Positions 1-6,519 of a stretch of 11,976 nucleotides of DNA are shown one piece after another. Made by a program: the position numbers and the translations under genes. How positions within the stretch are numbered: the stretch's first letter is position 1; every line of letters starts with the position of its first letter. This DNA is from DASQHM01 sp035632095 (GTDB lineage Bacteria; Pseudomonadota; Alphaproteobacteria; Ferrovibrionales; Ferrovibrionaceae). The stretch covers positions 1 through 11,976 of the forward strand of contig DASQHM010000223.1 of NCBI GenBank assembly GCA_035632095.1, written 5' to 3'. Under the pieces are notes generated by a model, which was given only the letters and a program-made list of their open reading frames with translations, made no database searches and was not told where the DNA came from.

Positions 1-294
1 CAGCAGACCTATGGTGCCACGGTCAGCTACTTCCGCATCGACGGCAGCAGCGACGCAGCCTTGTTCAGCGGCTCGGCCAACGGCAGCCCGAACAGCGCCG
101 GCTGGATCGGAGAAATCGACTACATGCCCTTCAGTTACGGCGGACCGTCGTTCTGGCCGTGGTTGAACATGAAACTCGGCGCGCAATACGTCTATTACAC
201 AAGGTTCGACGGCGGCACGACAAACTTCGACGGGGCCGGACGCAACGCGCATGACAACAACACGCTGTTCTTGTTCGCTTGGCTGGCATTCTGA
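1..294 (+). CDS. C-terminal end of an outer-membrane beta-barrel protein (5' truncated)
   Basis: The reading frame is open from base 1 and closes with TGA at 292-294, leaving 97 residues of a protein whose start lies outside the window. The visible part alternates polar and hydrophobic residues, is rich in Gly, Asn, Tyr, Phe and Trp, and ends in NTLFLFAWLAF. A terminal Phe preceded by alternating hydrophobics is the usual outer-membrane assembly signal of barrel proteins. I therefore infer an outer-membrane location. The stretch LKLG/AQYVYYTRF followed by GRNAHDNNT resembles C-termini of uncharacterised outer-membrane proteins found near cytochrome genes, but this is from memory. The cytochrome c gene starts 73 bp downstream on the same strand with its own ribosome site, so the two may be co-transcribed. 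The precise function is not known. Confidence 0.7.
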   Translation, partial: QQTYGATVSYFRIDGSSDAALFSGSANGSPNSAGWIGEIDYMPFSYGGPSFWPWLNMKLGAQYVYYTRFDGGTTNFDGAGRNAHDNNTLFLFAWLAF

Positions 295-367
295 TGAACC
301 GGCCGATGTGCGCGCGCGCGATCTCACGCCCGGGCTCGAACAGCCTCCCGATTTCCAGGAGAGCACC

Positions 368-1045
368 ATGAGCACCGAACCGGCCAATCGATCGCGAACC
401 AGGCAGCAATCCCCGCTCGCCATCCGCATGCCGGGCCGCGCGCCTTGGGGCGCCATCGCGCTCGGCGCGCTCCTCGCCGCTTCGGCTTGCACGGGCGCAG
501 GCAAGAACGCCGGCGACGCGACCGTGGAAGGGACCGTGCAGGTCTGCTCGTCCTGTCACGGCCTGGAAGGCCGCAGCGTCTCGCCGACTTTCCCGCGCCT
601 GGCCGGGCAACAGCAGGAATACCTGACGGTGCAGCTCAAGGCCTTCCGCGACCATACGCGCGCCGACCCGCACGCCCATACCTACATGTGGGGCATGGCG
701 GCGCGATTGACCGATCCGACCATCGACGGCTTGGCCGCCTATTATTCCTCGCAGAAGCCGGCTCCCGGCTCGTCCGCCGATCCGGCCGAAATGGCGGCGG
801 GACAGAAAATCTTTGAGGAGGGCATACCGGCGACAGAGGTACCTGCATGCAAGGCGTGCCATGGCGAAAAGGCGGAAGGCAACGGCGCATTCCCGCGCCT
901 CGCGGCGCAGCATCGGAGCTATCTCGAAAGTCAACTGGATGCCTTCGCCTCGAACGCGCGAGCGAACGAGATCATGCACGCGACCACGAAGAACCTGACA
1001 CCCGAGCAGATCCGCCAAGTGGCCGCCTTTCTCGCCGCGCAATAG
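368..1045 (+). CDS. Dihaem cytochrome c, c4-like, exported
   Basis: A 225-residue protein with two c-type haem sites, CSSCH at residues 60-64 and CKACH at 161-165, in two similar halves as in cytochrome c4. Each half repeats FPRLA-GQ/AQ-x-YL-x-QL after the haem motif. Candidate distal Met ligands are M108 or M110 and M203. The N-terminus has a basic stretch and a hydrophobic segment (about 27-40) ending ASAC, so it is exported to the periplasm. Cys41 might be lipidated, but the position usually holding Leu is Ala, so a cleaved signal peptide is as likely. The ATG at 368 was chosen because CAGGAGAG lies just upstream; the ATG at 428 is an alternative that keeps the signal segment, and a longer upstream frame has no export logic. 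The likely role is electron transfer to a terminal oxidase or other periplasmic acceptor. The partner is not evident apart from the preceding outer-membrane protein. Confidence 0.87.
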   Translation: MSTEPANRSRTRQQSPLAIRMPGRAPWGAIALGALLAASACTGAGKNAGDATVEGTVQVCSSCHGLEGRSVSPTFPRLAGQQQEYLTVQLKAFRDHTRADPHAHTYMWGMAARLTDPTIDGLAAYYSSQKPAPGSSADPAEMAAGQKIFEEGIPATEVPACKACHGEKAEGNGAFPRLAAQHRSYLESQLDAFASNARANEIMHATTKNLTPEQIRQVAAFLAAQ

Positions 1046-1054
1046 CGCGGCGAG
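1031..1054. terminator. Perfect 10-bp hairpin across the cytochrome stop codon
   Basis: CTCGCCGCGC at 1031-1040 is followed by the loop AATA and by its exact reverse complement at 1045-1054. The TAG stop (1043-1045) lies in the loop and first stem base. The hairpin sits between the convergent cytochrome and VOC genes, so it could act on transcripts from both sides. There is no T-tract on either strand, so it is not a textbook intrinsic terminator. It may protect 3' ends or work with Rho. The structure is seen directly; the role is inferred. Confidence 0.5.
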
Positions 1055-1081
1055 CGCATATCGAACCGGCGGCAGCTAGTA

Positions 1082-1528
1082 TCAGCGGCGGCGGCGCTTG
1101 ACCGATTTCTTCTTTGCCGGCTTTCGCTTCGGCTTCGGATAGAACATGCCTTCCAGCTTCATGCCGTCCGGATCGAGAAAATAGACGGCATAGTAGCCGC
1201 CGTCATAGTACTCCCCCGCCGGATCCACGATCGTTGCGCCGATCTTCTTCAGAAGTTCGTAGAGCGCGTCCACATCCTTTCGCGCCGCCAATTCGAAGGC
1301 ATAGTGGTGCAGCCCGATGTTACCGATGCGATGCGGATGCTTCTTGCCCTCCTCGTCGGCTTCGCCGATCCAATAGAGCGTTTTCCCGTTGCTCCAGCCG
1401 GCCGTGTCGCTGAACTCGTATTTCAGCTTGAAGCCGAGAAACCCGAGCACCTGGGCGTAAAACCGCTTGGAGCGCTCGAAGTCGGCTACCTTCACGCTTA
1501 TGTGGTCGATACCGAGTATGCGAACCAT
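1082..1528 (-). CDS. VOC-superfamily (glyoxalase/bleomycin-resistance/dioxygenase fold) protein
   Basis: A 148-residue protein with the two beta-alpha-beta-beta-beta units of the vicinal-oxygen-chelate fold. The first strand reads ILGIDHISVKVADFERSKRFY, here split as ILGIDHISV (4-12) and a helix, and the second unit begins IGLHHYAFE. Likely metal ligands are H9, H74 or H75, and E126 in DPDGMKLE, the usual H-H-E spacing. The substrate cannot be told; glyoxalase-like lyases, extradiol-type dioxygenases and resistance proteins share this fold. The ATG at 1528 was chosen because AAGGAGGT (1532-1539) lies 3 bp upstream and the family starts here; a longer frame adds 26 unrelated residues. The last 18 residues are strongly basic (Lys/Arg/Pro), ending in four Arg, which is not part of the fold. 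It is transcribed divergently from the EF-hand protein gene. Confidence 0.85.
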   Translation of the reverse strand: MVRILGIDHISVKVADFERSKRFYAQVLGFLGFKLKYEFSDTAGWSNGKTLYWIGEADEEGKKHPHRIGNIGLHHYAFELAARKDVDALYELLKKIGATIVDPAGEYYDGGYYAVYFLDPDGMKLEGMFYPKPKRKPAKKKSVKRRRR

Positions 1529-1614
1529 GGAACCTCCTTGCCTTTGGCCGGGGTTGGCGGCGGCGTCGTTGCCACGATAGGATTGCAGTCTGACGAAGGG
1601 GGTCAAGGCTCACG
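1529..1614. promoter_or_regulatory. Divergent intergenic region, probable promoters of both flanking genes
   Basis: These 86 bp separate the divergent VOC and EF-hand genes, so both promoters should lie here or overlap the coding ends. On the minus strand, TTGACC (1606-1601) is a good -35 match, and the bases ATCCTATCG begin 17 bp later, giving only a weak -10. No convincing plus-strand pair was found. Promoter activity is inferred from gene arrangement. Confidence 0.3.
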
Positions 1615-3822
1615 ATGGCGCGACGCAAATCCGATTCCGGCTCGCACGTCTGGCGCTTCTTCCGCGCCGGCGGCTTCGATCAGGTTCGCATCGACAACGG
1701 CGAAGACGTGGCGGCGCTGGGCGGCCTCGATCAGAAGCTCTGGGTCGCCCTCGCCTGCCCGACCCGCGGCATCGAATTTGACGCCCGCACGCTGGAACTG
1801 ATCGACTCAGACAAGGACGGCCGCATTCGCGCGCCGGAAATCTTGGCGGCGAGCGCCTGGGCGAGCGGGTTGTTGAAGACGCTCGACGGTTTCAGCGAAA
1901 GCCGCGACTCCCTGACGCTCGACAACATCGATGACGGCAAACCGGAAGGGAAAGAGCTTCGCGCCTCGGCTCTGATCATCCAGCGCATGCTCGGGCGCGA
2001 CGCTGCCGGGGCAATCACGTTGCAGGATACGATCGAAATCGAGCGCATTCTCGATTCGGCGACGTTCAATGGCGACGGAATAGTGCCGCCGGATTCCGTG
2101 GAGGACAATGATGCGCGCGCGATCATCGTCGATATGATGGCGTGCTTCGGCTCGGTGCCCGATCGCGCCGGCAAACAAGGCATCTCGCATGACATTGCGG
2201 AAAAGTTTTTCGCCGCCGTAGCTGCCCATTCCACGTGGCTTGCCGAAGCCGATGCATCGCCCGCCGTTTTGCCGCTTGGCCCCAACACGGAGGCCGGCGC
2301 CGCGCTGGCGCATGACCTGAAGGCCAAGCTGGACGATTATTTCACGCGCTGCCGGTTGGCGGCCTATGACCCGAACTCGGTGGCCGCGCTCAATCCGCCA
2401 AACGAACTTTACGAGGCCATGTCGCCTCACGCGATCGCCCTGGGCGATGCCGAGATCAAGACGTTGCCCTTGGCGCGCATCGGCGGCGAGAACGGCCTGC
2501 CGCTCGCGCAAGGGATCAATCCGGCCTATGCGGCGGCGATCGGCAAGTTCCGCGACATCGTTGTCTCGCCGCTGCGGGGCGCAATCGACCGGCTGACCGA
2601 GCAGGACTGGGAAGCGATCCAGGCACGGCTCGCTCCATATGATGCGTGGATGTCGAGGTGCGCCGGGACCGAGGTCAAAGCGCTTGGCTCGGAGCGCGTT
2701 CGCCGCCTCGCCGATCCCTCGGCAAAGCGACGGATCGACGACTTGATCGCGCGCGACAAGGCGCTCGAGCCCGAGGCCAAAGCCATAGCCCGGGTCGAAA
2801 AGCTGCTGCGCTATCAACGGGATCTGGTACCTCTGCTCAATAACACCGTGTCGTTCCGCGACTTTTACCGGCGGAGCGGCATGGCGGCCTTTCAAGCCGG
2901 CACGCTTTACCTGGACGGGCGGAGCTGCGAGCTCTGTGTCGAGGTGACCGACGAAGCCAAGCATGCGCAGCTGGCCACCTTGAGCCGCATCTACCTCGCC
3001 TATTGCCGGTGTACGCGGTCGGGCGGCACCGAGACCATGACCATTGCGGCGGCATTTACTGCCGGCGACGCGCTCAACCTGCTCGTGGGCCGCAACGGCG
3101 TGTTCTACGACCGCAAGGGCCGCGATTGGGATGCGACGATCATGCGGATCATCGAACATCCGATCAGCCTGCGTCAGGCCTTCTGGCTGCCCTATCGCCA
3201 GGCGGCGCGCTTCATCGGCGATCAGGTGCAAAAAGTGGCCGCTGCCCGCGCCGCGAGCTCGCAGGCGCAAATGGCGGCGGCGAGCGTTCGCAATATAAGT
3301 ACGGCATCCGGCGGATCAGCGCCAGCAGCCCCACCCGGCACGCCGGCCGCCGCGCCGGCACCCGATCCAAGCGCTAGTCAGCAATTCGATGCGGCACGCA
3401 TGGCGGGCATCTTCGCCGCGCTCGGCCTTGCCGTCGGCGCCATCGGAACGGCCATCGCCTCGACGGTCACCGGATTCATGAACTTGAGCTGGTGGCAGAT
3501 GCCGCTGGCGATTGCCGGAATCGTATTGGTCATCTCGGGGCCGTCGGTGGTGATCGCCGCGCTCAAATTGCGCAATCGAAACCTCGGCCCGATCCTCGAC
3601 GCTTGCGGCTGGGCCGTGAACACGCGGCTGAGGATCAACATTCCGTTCGGTACGGCGCTCACGGCGCTCGCCCGATTGCCGGAGCATGCGGAACGCTCGC
3701 TCGTCGATCCCTATGCCGAACGGCGGCGGCCATGGGGCCTTTACATCACGATCACCGTCGTCATCGCTGCGCTCATTTCGGCATACCGCTTCGGCCTGTT
3801 CGATCGCTGGATCGGCGGCTGA
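1615..3822 (+). CDS. EF-hand protein with Cys pairs and three C-terminal membrane segments, function unknown
   Basis: A 735-residue protein that I recognise only as an uncharacterised family. A canonical EF-hand calcium loop runs from D64 to E75 (DSDKDGRIRAPE, with Asp at loop positions 1, 3 and 5, Gly at 6, Ile at 8 and Glu at 12). A weaker, EF-like loop with N152, D154 and G155 follows. Residues 76-560 are mostly helical and soluble. They include two close Cys pairs, CELC (438-441) and CRC (464-466), that could bind zinc. A Pro/Ala-rich linker (about 563-588) leads to hydrophobic segments at about 597-621, 629-651 and 707-727. There is no signal peptide, so the large N-terminal part is probably cytoplasmic. 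Start: ATG at 1615 with AAGG 8 bp upstream. It stands alone: divergent from the VOC gene, convergent with the dioxygenase. Calcium sensing at the membrane is possible but unproven. Confidence 0.85.
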   Translation: MARRKSDSGSHVWRFFRAGGFDQVRIDNGEDVAALGGLDQKLWVALACPTRGIEFDARTLELIDSDKDGRIRAPEILAASAWASGLLKTLDGFSESRDSLTLDNIDDGKPEGKELRASALIIQRMLGRDAAGAITLQDTIEIERILDSATFNGDGIVPPDSVEDNDARAIIVDMMACFGSVPDRAGKQGISHDIAEKFFAAVAAHSTWLAEADASPAVLPLGPNTEAGAALAHDLKAKLDDYFTRCRLAAYDPNSVAALNPPNELYEAMSPHAIALGDAEIKTLPLARIGGENGLPLAQGINPAYAAAIGKFRDIVVSPLRGAIDRLTEQDWEAIQARLAPYDAWMSRCAGTEVKALGSERVRRLADPSAKRRIDDLIARDKALEPEAKAIARVEKLLRYQRDLVPLLNNTVSFRDFYRRSGMAAFQAGTLYLDGRSCELCVEVTDEAKHAQLATLSRIYLAYCRCTRSGGTETMTIAAAFTAGDALNLLVGRNGVFYDRKGRDWDATIMRIIEHPISLRQAFWLPYRQAARFIGDQVQKVAAARAASSQAQMAAASVRNISTASGGSAPAAPPGTPAAAPAPDPSASQQFDAARMAGIFAALGLAVGAIGTAIASTVTGFMNLSWWQMPLAIAGIVLVISGPSVVIAALKLRNRNLGPILDACGWAVNTRLRINIPFGTALTALARLPEHAERSLVDPYAERRRPWGLYITITVVIAALISAYRFGLFDRWIGG

Positions 3823-3855
3823 ACGTCGCGCAGGGGTCGCCCTCCCGGCGCCGGC

Positions 3856-4839
3856 TCAGAACGTCACAGGTACGACGGGAGCCTTGCCGCTCGCGATGAG
3901 TTCGGGAATCGCCGATGAATTGTTTTCCCAGACCAGCAACATCGAGCGCTTGGGCGAAAAACCTTGGTGGCGGATATCCGCCGGCATGGCGCAGATATCT
4001 CCGGCGCGGCAAGTAACGCGGGCGCGCGGCGCGCCGGTCTCCTTGTCCTTCACCACCCAGATGATTTCGTCCGATAGCTGCATGAACCATTCGACCCGGT
4101 CATTGCCGTGTTCGACCGGCAGGATGAATTCCTCCGACGTGGGACAATAGAGGCTTTCCTTGACCACGGAGCAGACCGAGGGATTCCACGTCACGTCCGA
4201 GCGCGAAAGATAGGCGAAGAGGTTGAAGGCGCAGACGTCCTTCTCGAAGCCCGGCTCGATGTGAACCTCGGGCTTGTCCTGCGGGACGTCGGCGAAATGG
4301 CGGTTGACCGGATAACCGCTGGCATCGCTGCGGACGGCCGTGTCGCCCGGCAATCCCACCATGCGGTTGGCGGTGACGCGGAGCCGCTCGATCGCCTTCC
4401 TGTTGTCGCCGTCCTTCCGCCCATAGGGTTGCTTGGTCTCTTCCGGCGCCGCGAACGGGTCATAGCCGCGACTGGTCCAATCGTCGAGCACGGCCTTGAA
4501 CGTCGCCATCAAATCGTCCGACGGATAGGTCTCGTTATGGTCGATGCCCGCTTTTCGATAGGCGTCGTTGAAGCGGCCGGCGAACATGTCGACCGTGCCG
4601 TAGTGATTCAGCGTGCCGAACACCCCGTCGAAATTCACGGTGCCGTAAAAGAAGTTCCAGGCGATATCGCGCTGCAAGGCACGCAGGAACGCATCCGCGG
4701 GCATGGTATGGCTGCCCTTAGGCCAGGTGATGTGGACGAAATATTCGTCACGGCTGAACTCGAACTTGCCTTTCTTGAAGCGGCGGTAGCCGTAGTAGTT
4801 GTCCGGCTCCGAGGCTTGAACGGCATGTTGCGTCGGCAT
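3856..4839 (-). CDS. pnpD: Hydroquinone 1,2-dioxygenase, large (catalytic) subunit
   Basis: A 327-residue protein, about 37 kDa, matching the large subunit of two-component hydroquinone dioxygenases (PnpD, HapD, Hqd), which are Fe(II) enzymes that cleave hydroquinone to 4-hydroxymuconic semialdehyde. The iron ligands that I recall for PnpD of Pseudomonas sp. WBC-3 (H256, N258, E262, H303) all have counterparts at one constant offset of 12: H244, N246 and E250 in EHGNDRVEW, and H291 in ADIRHQGF. The cupin-like C-terminal half carries these residues; the N-terminal half includes ITWPKGSHTMPADAF. The ATG at 4839 has GAGAGGA upstream. The small subunit gene lies 23 bp upstream, so the pair is one transcript. 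The protein should be cytoplasmic. Neither 4-hydroxymuconic semialdehyde dehydrogenase nor maleylacetate reductase is in the window, so the rest of the pathway must be elsewhere. Confidence 0.88.
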   Translation of the reverse strand: MPTQHAVQASEPDNYYGYRRFKKGKFEFSRDEYFVHITWPKGSHTMPADAFLRALQRDIAWNFFYGTVNFDGVFGTLNHYGTVDMFAGRFNDAYRKAGIDHNETYPSDDLMATFKAVLDDWTSRGYDPFAAPEETKQPYGRKDGDNRKAIERLRVTANRMVGLPGDTAVRSDASGYPVNRHFADVPQDKPEVHIEPGFEKDVCAFNLFAYLSRSDVTWNPSVCSVVKESLYCPTSEEFILPVEHGNDRVEWFMQLSDEIIWVVKDKETGAPRARVTCRAGDICAMPADIRHQGFSPKRSMLLVWENNSSAIPELIASGKAPVVPVTF

Positions 4840-4862
4840 GGCGTGCGTTCCTCTCGTCCGGT

Positions 4863-5360
4863 TCAGCGGGTCTGGCAGATTTGCGCCCAGCGTTCGATCG
4901 TCACATCGCCCTGGATGGTTTGGATGGTGACCACGGACGGCCGATCGGCATGGAATTGATAGGCCGAGCCTTTGGGAAGCAAGGCCATATGTCCGCGTGC
5001 GGCGACGATGCGGCCCATTTTCTTGCCTTCGGGCGCGCCCTGCACCTTGACGGCACCGGCCTTGCCCGCCGGCACCAGGGTCTTGGCGGGCTTGACCAGC
5101 CGGATCTCCACTTGGCCGTCCATGACGAGAGCGAATTCGTCGTGGTCGCAGGCATACCAGGGAGACGTGCCGTCGGCGCGCAAGGCTTCGATGACGTATT
5201 CGAAATTCTTGCCGACTGCCACGCGTTCGTAGGGTTTCGACTTGTCGGCGACCTCGAACACATTGGAAAAGACGTAGTTCTTCGGATCATCGTTGATGAT
5301 CTCGATCCCGCCTTTTTGATAGCTGCGGAGCGAGCCGAACACGGTTTTCACGTCGGTCAT
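4863..5360 (-). CDS. pnpC: Hydroquinone 1,2-dioxygenase, small subunit
   Basis: A 165-residue, roughly 18-kDa cupin-like protein. Its size, its content and its place directly before the large subunit match PnpC/HapC, the non-catalytic partner in the alpha2beta2 hydroquinone dioxygenase. The cupin-like strand region reads YACDHDEFALVMDGQVEIRL (69-88, key residues C71, D72, H73, D74, E75), and a second barrel part reads GHMALLPKGSAYQFHAD (123-139). It has no complete iron-binding set of its own, as expected for this subunit. I chose the ATG at 5360 because the family starts near here; a frame beginning with TTG at 5405 adds 15 Arg/Gly/Pro residues that look non-native. The next gene upstream ends 257 bp away, so this gene may have its own promoter. 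Confidence 0.86.
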   Translation of the reverse strand: MTDVKTVFGSLRSYQKGGIEIINDDPKNYVFSNVFEVADKSKPYERVAVGKNFEYVIEALRADGTSPWYACDHDEFALVMDGQVEIRLVKPAKTLVPAGKAGAVKVQGAPEGKKMGRIVAARGHMALLPKGSAYQFHADRPSVVTIQTIQGDVTIERWAQICQTR

Positions 5361-5617
5361 GCCGGACCCCCATCGCGGAGGACCAAGCCGGGCGTATCGG
5401 CGCAAGTTGTGACAGGGGTGGTCAAAATAGCGCTCCCTTCAGACCAAGGAGCCTTGCCGGCTCTCTACGGATTTGGCCCGAAATCCTAGGCTGGAAGCCG
5501 CTTCGCTGTCGAGCGACCGGCAGGTCCGCCGCGCTCAGGCCGGTGAATTCCGCAAAAGAACTAGGCACCGACGCCGCAGGGAGCGCCGTTCGCGGTAGCG
5601 CGGCGGGCGAGGAGCGT
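5361..5617. other. Non-coding gap between the F420 genes and the dioxygenase genes
   Basis: This is the largest gap within the minus-strand array. I find no credible gene here: the open frames crossing it lack ribosome sites and are continuations of antisense frames. A weak hairpin with 5-bp arms, GCTCC and GGAGC, lies at about 5431-5452, without a T-tract. It contains the inverted repeat listed separately. It may hold the promoter of the dioxygenase genes, or be untranslated read-through from the F420 operon. Confidence 0.5.
5407..5427. promoter_or_regulatory. Imperfect inverted repeat upstream of pnpC, possible operator
   Basis: TTGTGAC (5407-5413) and GTCAAAA (5421-5427) are inverted repeats matching at six of seven positions, separated by 7 bp. 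The site lies 47 to 67 bp before the pnpC start. The size and spacing would suit a dimeric regulator such as a LysR or MarR type, the usual controllers of aromatic degradation, but no regulator gene is in the window. TTGACC on the minus strand overlaps the right arm and could be a -35 box; no good -10 follows at 17 bp. Confidence 0.25.
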
Positions 5618-6469
5618 CTAGCTGTCGCGCACGGCCCTGGCGAAGGCCGCGTATTGGTCGAGAATCGGCAGCACCTTGTCGCGCGGCTCCGAAGCAAGCT
5701 GCAGCACCACGCGAGCAACGCCGGCGGCGGCGAACTTCTTCAGCAGCGCCGCATCCCTCGGCCCGCCGAATACGCCGAACGAGACCGAATTTGGATCGCG
5801 CCCGGCCTCCGCCGCCATTTGGCGAAACCGCGGAAGCATTTCCATGGGATCGAGCTGGCGCCCGCCGACGGGCATCCATCCATCGCCGTAGCGGAGAGCG
5901 CGCTTGGCGCCGTGGGGAAAGCCGCCGCCGACAATGATCGGCGGATGCGGCTTCTGCACCGGCTTCGGCCATTGCATCATCTCGTCGAACTTGACGAAAT
6001 CGCCGGAGAATTTCGGCTTCGACTTGGTCCAGATTTCCTTCATCGCCAATATGCGTTCGTCCATGAGCCTGAAGCGCGTCGAAAAGTTGGTGCCGTGATC
6101 CTCCATCTCCTCCGCATTCCAGCCGCCGCCGACACCGAAGATGAAACGTCCCTGGGACAGCCGGTCGACAGTCGCCACGTCCTTCGCGGTATGTATCGGA
6201 TCGCGCTGCACGACCAGGCAAATGCCGGTCGCCAGCTTGATGGATTTGGTCAGGACGGCCGCCGCACCCAAGGAAATAAAGGGATCATAGGTGTCGTAGT
6301 AGGTCTTCGGCAGCTCCGCGCCGCCGGGCCACGGCGATCTCCGGCTGGTCGGGATGTGGCTGTGCTCGGGCAACCACATGGATTCGATGCCGCGCTCCTC
6401 CGCCGCGACGGCGAGTTCGTGCGGCTGGATCGAATAGTCGGTGGGAAACATCGCAATGCCGATATGCAT
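5618..6469 (-). CDS. LLM-class F420-dependent oxidoreductase, Rv2161c-like
   Basis: A 283-residue luciferase-like (bacterial luciferase TIM-barrel) oxidoreductase, resembling the Rv2161c family of probable F420-dependent enzymes. Supporting stretches are MWLPEHSHIP (31-40), SIKLATGICLVVQRDP (76-91), TVDRLSQGRF-GVGGGW (100-117) and PPIIVGGG (176-183). These form the strands and loops around the deazaflavin and its phosphate. Close relatives use F420 or F420H2, and some luciferase-like proteins use FMN; here the F420 genes beside it favour F420. The substrate is unknown. Start: the ATG at 6469, preceded by GAGAGGA; a longer frame to 6517 adds 16 residues without homology. It lies 50 bp after the Rv3520c-like gene and is the last gene before the gap to the dioxygenase. 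Confidence 0.87.
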   Translation of the reverse strand: MHIGIAMFPTDYSIQPHELAVAAEERGIESMWLPEHSHIPTSRRSPWPGGAELPKTYYDTYDPFISLGAAAVLTKSIKLATGICLVVQRDPIHTAKDVATVDRLSQGRFIFGVGGGWNAEEMEDHGTNFSTRFRLMDERILAMKEIWTKSKPKFSGDFVKFDEMMQWPKPVQKPHPPIIVGGGFPHGAKRALRYGDGWMPVGGRQLDPMEMLPRFRQMAAEAGRDPNSVSFGVFGGPRDAALLKKFAAAGVARVVLQLASEPRDKVLPILDQYAAFARAVRDS

Positions 6470-6519
6470 GGTGTCCTCTCTGCTTTCCGCCGATCCCGGC
6501 AGCTTAAGTGGCGACAACG

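Noticed and set aside
131..1042. A 303-codon minus-strand open frame over the barrel and cytochrome genes
   Set aside because: It is antisense to two CXXCH motifs and a barrel signature, is very Arg-rich, and spans two separate genes.
1807..3270. A 487-codon open frame on the minus strand opposite the EF-hand gene
   Set aside because: It is Arg/Ala/Gly/His-rich, has no recognisable domain or ribosome site, and lies wholly antisense to a gene with a clear EF-hand and membrane segments; it follows from high GC in the third codon position.
3845..3854. The 10-bp palindrome CCGGCGCCGG between the convergent EF-hand and dioxygenase genes
   Set aside because: It has no loop or T-tract, and such short GC palindromes are common in this composition, so I do not call a terminator.
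5361..5405. Longer N-terminus of the dioxygenase small subunit starting at TTG 5405
   Set aside because: The added 15 residues are Arg/Gly/Pro-rich and outside the family; the ATG at 5360 fits the usual start.
5431..5452. A short stem with arms GCTCC and GGAGC as a terminator of the F420 operon
   Set aside because: The stem is only 5 bp, it is bulged, and it is not followed by a T-run; the evidence is too weak.
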